Assembly (NCBI GenBank): GCA_017562135.1
Contig: QEYB01000526.1
Span: 186,001-250,000, forward strand
Length of the DNA: 64,000 nucleotides
DNA from: Dipylidium caninum
Taxonomy: Eukaryota > Platyhelminthes > Cestoda > Cyclophyllidea > Dipylidiidae
Reading direction: 5' to 3'
The position numbers and the translations under genes were made by a program. The notes beneath the pieces are model-generated. The model did no database searches, was not told where the DNA came from, and worked only from the letters and a program-made list of their open reading frames with translations. Below are positions 21,973 through 33,900 of this stretch, piece after piece; within the stretch, counting starts at the first letter, position 1, and each line of letters opens with the position of its first letter.

Positions 21973-24900
21973 CTGGGAGAAAAAACAGTCCCACTACGTT
22001 GATTTATTTGCAATTATGAAAATCTACACAAATTCACATCGCCTGCAGTACCTGGGCTCTTATCAATCGCCTGAAGGTACATCCAAATTAGTCCGGAAAT
22101 GTCCTCATCCGGGTAGACGGAGAGGTGGGATGCCTTGGTCCGCAGTTTAGTCGAGGAGGCGGTCTGGTTGGTGTTCGGTTGGTGATGAGAACAGGCGGGA
22201 CCATGCCAACCGGGCGGACAGAGACAGAAGGCGCCGTTAGTACAAATCTGCAGAAGAGAAGGGGCAAAGAAATGCGCGGTCTGCTGAAAGAGAAGCCGAG
22301 GGTGGGGGAGTGCTGCCCTACCCCACGTCCCGAACAGGTGACATTGACGGGTATAGCGGAACCCGTGGGCAGGTTACATCTGACAGCCGGGTGAATGAAG
22401 TCGGCAGCCTCGTTCGACAGGTCTTGAGCGGCCGGAAAGAGTCCTTTGGGGCACTTGGATTGAACTGCAACGGCGGTGGGTTTGATACAGCGTTTTTGGA
22501 AACAGAAACGACCGTCATTGCACGAGGCTCCCTCCGGAACGTAGCTGAACTTCTGGGTGCTCGCCACATACCTAAGAATTGGTAGTACGTTAGGCTCAGC
22601 GTCTGTAGGGCGGCAAAGACGAGATTCAGCGTGCCCAATGCTCGGTGAACATAAGTAAAAGTCAGAGCCTATTCCCATCTTTCATAAATGAATGCTGCCC
22701 GGAATCCCGTTCAATTGGTCTAAGGGGTAAGGCTCACGCGCTAGTCATGCGGTCGGCGGAAAGAGTAGACTTACTGACATTGGATTTTCTGGTTTTCGTG
22801 CTGTGTTCGAAGATTGAAGAAACTCAGTGATCGAGCTTCTACGGGGATGGGCTCATCACTTCCATTCTGGCAGTGAAGAAGTCCGCACATCGTATTCCTA
22901 CCAAAGAGCGATAACATGATCTTAACCTCGTATCTTCAGGGGTCCACCAACGGCCTCCGGTAAAACTCACTCCTCCTCGCAGACCACACCGTCGCCACAC
23001 GCAGAATCGATGTTCCTGTTCATTGTGTTGTAGCAGTACTCATTCCCTGTCTGTGCGTTCGGTCCCCAGAGCGCTTTGCAATGGCTACTTCGGGTTGGAC
23101 ACCGGCCTTCGTAGCAGAGGGCTTCCTCCTCCACGTTATTGTCCTTTCCGCCCTTGCAGGGCATTCCGTTCTCGAGGTACAAATCTCCCGGACATTCAGG
23201 CTAAAACGAATCGGATAATCTACACCTACTTATATTCTTATAAGTAGATGGTTATTATCACGGCGTGTGATGGTGCTTGCCTCCATGCCAGAGCAGAATT
23301 CAGGCAGATCGCATTGATCTCTGGCAGGGCGACAGAGGCGTCCCCGCGCGACCAACTGGCAATTTCGGCAACATCCGCCCTCCACACAGACCGCGTGAAC
23401 GTCGGCGAGACAGGTCTTGGCATCGCAACAGCCGAAAGCGGGGGAGTTGAGGCTCAGGTTGAAGGAGCCCTCGGCGGTGGGAGGCAGACCGATGGGCAGA
23501 CCCTGTTGCAAGGGCTCGCATTCCTCCCCACGATCGATGACCCCGTTGCCGCACAAATCGACACGGAGGGATTCGCGCTCCTTTAGGAGGAAAAACGCAC
23601 TATTTTCACGAAAGGAACAAAAAGAAGACATCCGATGCCTTCACAGCCCGTCAGATCGACGAAACGCCGCATTGAGGTCCTCGACACGCTTCCATCGCCT
23701 CAGTTACAGTCTGTTTCGCCCTCTCCTAATGCTTGACAGCCTCCTATCACGTCACGAATTCAATGTAGACCCCTGCGATTGCACGGCTCATCCACTCTGG
23801 TGAGGGGACGAGCGGTCGGGAAAAGGGATGCACTCGTCCTGAGCTTCTCGAGGAAGGAGGAACAAGCAGAGACGAGGGTCGGTGCTGCGCCGAGGTGCAG
23901 TCAGTGGTGCGGCCGCGCTGGTCTCCTTCTCCTCCTTTTCCTAACCAACGCGGGCATTGGAGAAAGGGCGGGAGGAGAGGGAGAGGCGACGACGCCCCGT
24001 TTTTGCCCTCAAATATCCCCTGACAAAATTATGTACAATCCACTGTAGATTAAGACATCTTTTAGTCTCTGTGTCTCCCGACCGACCGTCAGTCTCCGAA
24101 AGATGCGCGAACACACTTGAAGGTCCTCGGGAGGCCTCGGAAAATTCAAATGGAGGAGGAGAGGGGGCGGAGGCGGAGGCGGGGGCGACGAATTCGTCAA
24201 CTTTAGCACCGCCGCAATCACGAGTTCTGGACTCATCAACCACCGACTTGACGAAATTGCAAGCATGCTGATGAAGGCGTAACTGCTCCGACCGAGCGTC
24301 AGTCGTCGGCAAAGGAGTGGACAAACACGAGAGGCTTCAGGAGCCTTCAAACAACTTATGAGGAGGAGGAGGAGGGAGAGAGAGGGACGAGTTTTTTAGC
24401 CTTCGGCGAGGTGAAAACTTCTACCGCCCACGACGTCGTCTTGGCGACAGAGTGGGAGAGAGACCCACCAGTCGCCACGGCCGGGGGAAGCTCTGACGGC
24501 GGCGTGGCGGAAGGCGGGGGAAGAGCGCGCAAACCCTCTCGCCGAGGTCTCAACACCGGGAAGCGGAGCTGAAAGACTCTCCCCTCGCGGCAGCCTCGCC
24601 AAACGTTGCGCCTCCGTCTCCGGCCCGAACGAGGCTCCTTCGGCCGACCGTAGCCCAGCCCAGCCCGCTTGGCGCCTCGCTCCGAATCGGGCGTCACTCG
24701 TTCGCCGCCCTCCTGCCGCCATTCCGCGATGACGGCGGAGCGTCGAAAGACACTTTTCAAGAAGTCTCATTTTTAATTCACAATAAAAAGGCCTTCGTCC
24801 GTCGAGATGACAGCGGCAGACGCAAGGTGGAAGTCGGACGCGGACGCCCTCATTCTCAGTGGACAGGGCGCCAAGTCGGCACCATCGCTGCGCGGAGCCT

Positions 24901-27900
24901 TGGCAACGAGTTTCTCGGCTCCAGAAGCACACCATTGAATCACCGCGGTTGACATCCCGCCTTGCCACGAGGATGTGGGAGCATTACGGTCACAAATAAC
25001 CGCCCCCCGGGGAGGCGGAGGCGGGCGTGGGAGCGGCGCGCGGGGCCAATTTTCCCGCAAAATTCCTCGGCAGACCACAACGCCGCGCGGGGGGAGGTGG
25101 GAAGGAGAAAAGAGCTTCGCGGCGATGATGAATGGCGGAACGAATGACGACACCCGTGCACCAGGCCGCAGATCAAAGACGGCCACTTTGGGCGCTCCAA
25201 GAATGCGCGAGGGCGAAAGAGCGCATGGAGTCGGCGCAGGGGACAGTCGCTTTAGCGGGTGGAAGAGGCCTCCCGAGAAATCCGCGACGCCTGAAGTCGC
25301 CCCACCTCCGGGTTTCGGGGCGAAAGGGCAGCCCCAGTGCCTGTCCTGACCCCCAAACGCCGCGATAAAAGTGGAGAACGCGAGGAAGCGCAGCAAGGCA
25401 GCCTTCCGCCCCAAGTCTGCAGGATGCCCGAGCTTATGCTATTGCGGCCCCGGACAAAGGTGGTTCCTGGGGACCGAGGTCCGCCCGCCGCCCAGCAGAA
25501 GTGGAGGCGAACGGCTTACCTGCAGCTCGGTGGACCGCAGACAGGCCGACATGCCACTGAGGAGGGCCAGTCGCAGGCGAGAGACGTCGCCCCGTGAGAA
25601 GACCATGTTCTCGTCGCAGCTGAAGGGCGAAGGAGGGAGAAAAGCGGGTAAGGCGAGGGCGGAGGGAGGAGACACGAAGGCGAGTAGTGGGGGGCGGGCG
25701 TGACAAGTAGACTTGCCTGTACATTTGCGGACAGGGGATTGAGTGGATGCCGAGGATCTCGGCGATGGACCTCGAGACTAGAGTGGCCACGCGGAACTCG
25801 AAATCCGTCACGTTGACCTGGAGGCAGAGGGGAGAATATTTCGAAATTTCAGGGGAAAGTGTGTAAAAAGAAACATGCCCCGCCTGGCGGAATTCAGAGC
25901 ATCCAGTGTGTGTGTGTGTGTGAATGCGCGGAAGGGGAGAAGCAGGAAGGTGGCCTGACACCTGTTTTAGCCTGGAGGTGAACGCGTGGGACTCGGAGTT
26001 GTGAACAAATCGCATCGCATGCGGTGAGACACCGGGAGGACGAGGCAAGTCAACACTGCTCGCGACTCAAGGGGAATGAAGGGGGCGCGCCGACCTTCGG
26101 GAGAGTCTTTTGAGTTGGATCAGCGGTCGGGGAGGCGGAAGGAGACGAGGATGAAGGCACGGGGACGAAAAGGGTGGAATGAGAGGGAGAAGTGCCTTCG
26201 CAGAAAGCCTCCACAATGAACTCGGCGCCCAGCACCGATGAGCGCCGTGATGGAGAAGGAAGACGCTGTGAGGGGCAGTCGCATACGTCGCGGCGCGGAG
26301 GCGGGAGCGCGGAGAGAGGACGAGTCTGTGAGCCGTAGAATGGGCTGGGGGTGTGGTTTGAGCGTGTCGACCATTCTACCCAAAATGTTTCGCGCGATTC
26401 GACTCCGGCGGGACGAGACTGTCGGCGCAAGGCCCCGAGCCGGGGAAATCGCCCAAAAGTTTAAGCACTCAGCCCGAAAGACGCCGAGTAGAAGAGAAAG
26501 GGCACATGCTACTTATGAGAAAATAAGTAGAGGCGAGAACCTAGCGGCGCCCGATAAAACGCGGAGGAAGCGTCAATCAAAAATTCATCACGCACTTAAG
26601 TGAGCTTCACTTGGACCTCAGATGCAGCCCAGAAAGGGAAAAACGAGCTTCTTGTCCTCAAAGGGAAAGGCGCTGCCCTAAACCCTCCAACTCTCGGATG
26701 GCGAAGAAAAACGATCCTACGTTGGTTTACATGGAAACGAATGCACTGCTCGCAAAATATGCAATGCGGAGAACGTTGGGGAAGGCAAGCGAGCCCGGGG
26801 CAACTCGAAGGAGGCCAAAATGAACCTGCGATGGCGTGACCCCCCCCCGTTCCACCTAACCTGAAACATGCTGCGCCCCCTCTTCCCCCCATTGAAGGGC
26901 CCCAAAGTCGAATAAATCGCCTCGAAGCAGAAAATTTAAAACGGACAGGGGAATGGACGGCCTGCGTGCGAGGAAGGTTTAGACGGGGACGACGGGAAGG
27001 AGGAGGGACAGTTGGGCCGTTGTCAGAGAACTGTCCGCGACTCCACCTCCCCCGACGAGGTCTCGACAAACCAATCGGGTGTCTACGCCATGAAACGACT
27101 TCTTTTTGTGCTCGAGCAACTGCGGAAAAGGCGTACTGGTGAGGGCGGAGCGGTGGCCGCGAATGAAAGTGCCTCGCCATGGCCAGAGGAGGAAGAAGGG
27201 GCCACAGAGCCCACTTGGCCTGAGACATGCCGCTGACACCCAGGTGGCGTCGTAGCTGGAGCGTGGAATGCCCAGCAAGCGGACGCAGCGCGGCTGTTAG
27301 TCGCCTTTTCAGGAGAACTCGGACACAGAGGGCCGCGGGAAGACCGCGACGAGGAGATGCGAGGTGAACGGAGTGGTGGCGCTTCGCGGGCTCGGGCCAG
27401 AGCCCTGGCGGTGCGTCCGGGCCGCGGTCGAGACGAGCGCGGACAGCACACGCGGCCGAGTCGGGACGAGTGAGGAGGCGGGGCCGAGAGCAATAAAAAG
27501 GCCGCCATGCGTGGCATTCATGCACCAGACATGGCAGGTTACAAACAACAATCGCATTTCATGCGGCGATAAAAAAGCCGCCCTGCTGGTGACGCTCAAA
27601 CTCCTGTCTGCTTCGTCTCGCGGCCGAGGGCGGAGCTCCGAGTGAACGACAATAACAATTAACAACTCGCCTCGGGTACAAACTCCGTGTTTTCTCCCCT
27701 TTTTTAGCTTAATTATTAGGCGGAGGGGGGGGGGGGGGGCCGGCGGGAGCGGCGCAGAAGAGTGAGGACGAAAGTGAGGCGAAGGAGGGAGAAAACTGTG
27801 GCCAAGCAGCGACTTCTCGGGGAGCAGCGACGCGAGTTGCGGTGCGCTGCCGCCCGAGGAGGCCGCCGTGGCAAGGAAAGCTGAGAACGCCCGAGGCTCA

Positions 27901-30900
27901 AGACGAGCGGAGATGCCCACGGTGACACTCCGTGTCGAAGCAGCAGTGGGGGGGGCAGAAGAAAAACACCAGCGGCCATAATCAAGGTCGAATGGCCGGT
28001 GAACGGAGGAAAACAGGCAATGGGAAAACTTTCTCTCGTCCCCCCTTCGCCTTTACCGGGAAGAGAAAAGCGCGACGCCTGCTTGGGGAGGGGGGGGGCG
28101 AAGGCGACCGGGCTGAGACGATGAGTCATCAGAAAGGGGCACGCGGGGGGGGGAGGGCGGAGTTGGAGGGACGCGAGGCGATTATTCACGCAGTCAGCAT
28201 CAAGTGCTGTCCGGTGTGAGCACCCGGTTCGCCACTCTCCGACACTCCATCGCGCCTCGCCTCGCCTCTGCGACATGGCCGGAGTGGGCGGTGTGGCGGC
28301 GGTGGTGGAGGAGGGGGCGGGAAGCCGCCTTGTCCAAACACACCCGCGACTTTACGCGTCGCTGCGCCGCCACGCCGCAATCGCCTCTCGCTGGCTCCTC
28401 GGAGGGCGGTCAAGCGAGTAAAAGCCGGGGCGAATGGACGCTGGTCCGCCAATCACGTCCAGTCAAAAGTGTTGTCATTCACCGAACACACTTTCCCCGC
28501 TCACCCGGGCAAGGCAGGAGACACTTACGGTGGTTCGACCGGCTCTCGGGTTGTGGACGCAGAGGATGAGGAGAAGAAGGAAGAGAAAGAGGACGGGGCA
28601 GAAGAGGAGGAGGAATAGGAGGGGGGGGGAAAGGGAAGGAGGAAGAGGAAGAGAAAAAAACGAGTAAGGGAAGGGGGGAGAAGGGGGGAGGAAGAGGAGG
28701 AAGAAAAGGGAGAGAGAGAAGGCCAGAGCCGATGGAATGGAAGGCCTTCAATTCCAAATGACCCACGTCGCTACCCCCCGGGGCACCGACGGCCAGACTC
28801 AGCCAGAATTCCCGTCCGAAACAGGCAAGGACAATTTGTGCCACGACGGGAGTGGAGAGACCGCCGAACACACACAGCAACAGGCGCACAGGGGAGTTTT
28901 TGGGGGAAAAAGAGTCAATGGGGCCGAGCACAGCGCCACCACCGCCGCCCGCCCAAACGCATTTTCCCCAAGGACGGCCCGGAAAGCACCGCAGCTCGGC
29001 CGCAATCCGTCGTCACGAGAAAGTCGCTTGCGGTTCGAGCAGGGCGTGTGACACCTTCTCCCGCCTCCGCCTTCCCCATCCCCCCAAGGCCGAAGCCCGA
29101 GCGCGAACTGTCAAAATGCCGGGACTGGCGAGGGGGGGGGGGTGAAGGCGATTTTTTTACATGAGACGGTTGTGAGAAGGCACATTAAAATCAGCTGTGA
29201 GAGGGGATGAGGAGAGATTGGCGGCAGACGATTGGGTCGGGCAGTCGAGCGGAGGTGTCAATGTCACTGCCGAGCCGAACGCTCGGCCAGGGCTTTTGGC
29301 GGGGGGGGGGGGGCGGAGAGCGGGGCCCGAGTGTCGGGAATGCGGACTTTATAAGCTGAACGCTTCTTAGTCGCCCACTCACCCTCACCACCGCCGTGCC
29401 CCGGGGCGTGCAGATGGAGCCGGGGATGGCCAGGTGATCCACCTCCTCCACGAAGTCGACCTCGGTGGAATCGGTGAGGAGCAGTGAAATGTCGGGCCGC
29501 CGAGAACCCGGCTGCCGGAATGCGTCCTGCGGTGACGAGGGCCGCGAGTCGCCCTCCTCGCCCTCTTCCACGCCTCGACGAGACCGACGCTGCTCGCCCT
29601 TGTCCCCCAGGCTCTGCTCCGAGCGATAGCGCTGGAGGTTGTTCAGTGTGGCCTTGATGCTCTGCACTATGGGCGCTCGATTGCCCAAATTCCAGACTTG
29701 CGTTCGCAGAAGGTGGAGTTGAATTGGCAGATCCCTGAAGTGCTGCATCAGGGATGGAGGACGTGCGTGAGAGGCGGGACAGATTAGGGGAAGTGGACAA
29801 GTGCGAACTCACCAAATTGACGAGATTCACCACCGAGGCCACGTATCGCAGGGTTGTTGTGAAGTTGCCTCTGAACTGGCGCAGCTGAAAGGACAAAGAG
29901 GTTCACTGAAGCCTTCTCGCACGCCTCCTGAGCCTGACTCGACAAAATAACGGTGATCCACTCTAGTCCGGTCGACCGCAGCTTGCGTCAGCCACCACCA
30001 CAACCTCTTTGGCCGGCGAATGCCACCGAACAATTTTGACGACATCCATCCAATCAGAGGACGGCAATTTGAGCTGTCAAAAGACACTCAACTGGATCAC
30101 ATCTCGAATCGCGGCCGGCGAGCCTCAGGCCTCCCGACGACTCATGGCAGGAAGAAGAAGTGCCGAGATCTTCTAGACGAGGCTCGGGCCTGCCTCTTTC
30201 CCCCCACGTGGTGAACGAGACGTTAACTCACCAAGCTCTCATCCACAATGAACTCTAGCCAGAGGGTGTGGACAGCCTTCGTGAGGTCGGGCAGTCGCTG
30301 ACTCGCGGAGGTTTGCATCATGGCCATTAAATCCACCGGTTTCCAGAAGGTGCGCATCGAGGCGTCTGGAAAGGCAGGGACTAATAAAGAAGGCTTAGAC
30401 GGGATCGTCTCGTCCCGGTGGAACGGGAGTGGACGGCGTGAGGGGGGGGTTGGGGGAACTCACTGAGGGCAATGCGAGACGCGGACCAGGGGAGAACGAT
30501 GTGCGGCGCTGTGTGCGGGTCACAGGCGGGACAGGGCAGCGGGAGGATGACGAAGGTGGTGTTGCCCACGTGGAGCGCCCCCCTGGGGTGAAGGAGAAAA
30601 GTAAATGCATCGAAAAGCCTCGCAATTCGACCACGGCAGCTTCCAAGGCGCCATGAGCACGGGGACTAAAGCACTTTACTTCTCCAAGCGTCTCCGCCCG
30701 GCAGACGGAACCGCGGGCGAATGGGTCCGATGGCCGAGTGGAAGGATCCCGCATTTTACCCGACAGGGGGGACCTGCTCGACCCCGGTTTGGGAGTCCGG
30801 TCACGCGGTGAGGTTTCTAGCCCCCCTTCGCCTCGGATTCCGCCCATCCCGCCTGGTCGGATGGGCGTGTACCGGAGCGTTACGGAACCGACGCAATTGC

Positions 30901-33900
30901 GCCAAAATGAACCGCTTGTTCGTGGACAATTCCACTCCCAAAGGACAAGACGCCAGTCTTGCGGGCAGCAGAGCGGTTAGAAATAGGATCAGGGCGGGAG
31001 GAGGAGGGAATGGAGAACTGGGAGTGGTGGAAGGCACACACAAAAAACCACAAACCTCAGACCGGAGCACGTATCCACGGCAACGAAGGAGGTATTTGGC
31101 GCAGACACGACTTCTCCAGTGTAGAAGCAGTCGTCCAGTTTCTGAAATGCATGATCGGGTAAGGCGTTAGGCGGCCAGTACGGACAGTTTTTACTAAAAC
31201 GGTCGCAGCTGGGGCCGCCATCGCGCCCGGTCGTGAATCCAGTCGGTCGGTGGCGCAGACAGGGGGGTGGGGGCGGAGACGAGGGAGAAACGCGCCCTGC
31301 CCTTCCGGCCGTCCCGCGGCCGAATCGGTCACTTCGACGAATCCGCCGCCGAGCATCGCCACCGCCAGCGGGAGCAGTGGCAACGAAGGACGGACATTCT
31401 CTCCGCCGTGTCGTTAGGGGGGCCTGGCGATGGCCTCCTCCACTCGCCCACCCCCGCGAGTCGGGACGCCGGTAAGCCGCCGAATCGCCCGACGTGCGCG
31501 GCTCTGCCACCGACATTTCGCCTCGGTCAATTGGCCTGCCGGTGGCGAGTCGGGTGGAAGGAAATGTCAGCGGTGGAGGAGAGTGAGGAGGTGGCACAAA
31601 AATCCTCCACTTTATTTCGACGCCCGCGTGAACGGCGGATGATGGACCACTGCAGTAGGCCTTAAAATGTGCGAGTTTGGGCTGCACGAGAGGCAGATCA
31701 TAAAAACAATGAGGAACGCGGCCTGACAGACTGGCAGGCGATCGGGCGGGCGGGCGGGCGGGCGGAAAGGCAAGCAGGCGGACGGGGAGGCGAGCGAGCG
31801 GGCGGACGGGCAGGCAGGCGGGCAGGGGCGTAAGTCCATTTATCACGCAGAATCTGCCAGCCAGAGTGGACGGGCGGTGGTGCTGCAGCTTCAAAAACTC
31901 CGTTGGTGAAGAGGAGGACAAAGAGCGAGGCGGAGGGCAACGGCGTGTGCGTGGTACAAGGAGTTTCCCCGCCACTCGACGGTTCCCGGCCCGACTGCTG
32001 ACGAGATCGCGAGGCGCTGCCATTCCTCGACTTCAATGCCCTAACCCTTCGCGAGTGGCAGCGAACAGCGCAGAGGCGGACGAGTTTGGGCACGGGAAAC
32101 TGCAAAAAGCGTCTCGCTTGCGACGAAAAAGGCGATCCTCCGGCTCGTTCGCAGAAAACTGAAGGACGAGGCTGCTCCCGTCGATGAATGCCATTGCGCC
32201 TCAGACGCTGAATTGGGCAGACGGTGGGAAATTCCCCTCCAAAAGAGCACAAACAGCTGAAATGGGCGGCGGTGAACTATTCGGTCGTCCGCACAACTTT
32301 AGTGGCTACCGCGGCAACAGCAAATGCCAAGAAGATGGGAGTAACCGCGACGCTGTCGAGCGCCACATCGAGGAGCGTAGCAGAAGACGTGGAGGAAGGC
32401 TTCCACACGTCAATCCTGTCGAAGAAAGGGTTTTTACTTGAAGGTGCTGAGTGGAGGTGGAGTCCAATTGGCATTTTGAAGTCGGCGGTCACGAAAAGTC
32501 CCCCCCCCGGCGGCGGTGCATTGGCACAGGAGCAAACCACGGCCATTCTTGGCGGCGACTTCACGATTGAATCGGAAATGAGGTGGAAGGTGGGGCGATA
32601 AAAGCCGCTGGAAGAGGACGGGGAGGAGGCAACCTCCGCCACACAAGATTACACTTTTGCTCATCGAAATGACCTGCTACCGAAAGACCGGACTTTGACA
32701 AAGTCGCACGCACGCGCGGCATGAAACGGCGCCTTCCCCGGCCGCCCGCCTCTCCGCCTTCACCGGAACAACGCACTCCGCCAGGAACCTTGGGACAAAG
32801 CGGCAGGAGAAGGGGATTCTGGACAGGCGCAAAAAGCGGATCCCCCTCCAGGGACGGAGCTGGAGGTATCGGTGGAGGAGGAAGGGAGCCTTTTTTTGCA
32901 GCCGTCCCTCCCGCAGATGCGCTTCCCAAAGGCCAAGGCGGAGAGACGCGAAGGAGGACGAGATGTTCTGCTGTTGGTTGCATGGCGTGAACTTTTGCCT
33001 CTCAGTTGAGAGACCCTCGGAAGCTGATGCTGCCGCGGCTTCATCAGCCCGTCATTTACGTGGAGTTTCTGAGCCCCGCCCTCCACCACGAACCCCGGGG
33101 TGAGGGAGGTCGACGCCCGTCGGGGTTTCCGAGCAGGCGGATGACAAAACTCCTCGGATGGAGGCGAGAGAGACTGCGGGGGAGGACGGGGGGGGGAACG
33201 ATGGAGAAGTGGACGCGTCTCAGGCCATGGGAAGACATCATCTCGTCTCCAAGAGAGGACAGGTAGGGGAGGGAGGGTGAAAACAATCACCACAAAAGCG
33301 ATCGTGGGGAAAAAAAGTTGAAAAAGGAGCCGCCTCACCGTAGACTCGACCTCGGAGACCACGCCGTTCCTGTTGCGATGGAAGAGGGTGGAATACTCGC
33401 CGTCGCCGGTGAAGACACTGGAGAAGGGAAAAAAGGCAATGAGGTTCGGTGGAGAATCTAAACTACCCTCGGGCGCGGAACTCCTCCAAAAGGAGGCTGC
33501 CTCGGCTTCGACAGCGATTTCCACCTCCAATTCCTCACGACTACTCAATGAATGTCGCCGTCTAACGAACATGTCTTCTTCGGAAAGCACCCAGACGATC
33601 GTGTCAGGGTCGAGGAGGTCTCTCGAGTCCTCCTCGGGCGGACGGCGGTTTCCTACATCGATGCAGGTGCCGAGAGCCCTCAAAGTGCATCGGCATAGTC
33701 AACTCGCAATGCCAGACGAAGGACGCTCCTCGCCGGTCCGACAACTCCGTCGACGTGGACTTAAAACTCGCCGGACCACAAGGCGATAAAACCGTTGATG
33801 GCGACTGAGGCGGTTAAGAGTGTCACACCCTCTGCGGTCGACAAAAAAACGAGTTCTGGTCACATCTGGGCTGGGCGAAGACCTCCACCTCGAGGCGCAC

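Noticed and set aside
26596..27525. Long minus-strand frame inside an ADAM intron
   Set aside because: No splice sites in phase with neighbouring ADAM exons and no motif. The flanking ADAM exons join in phase without it.
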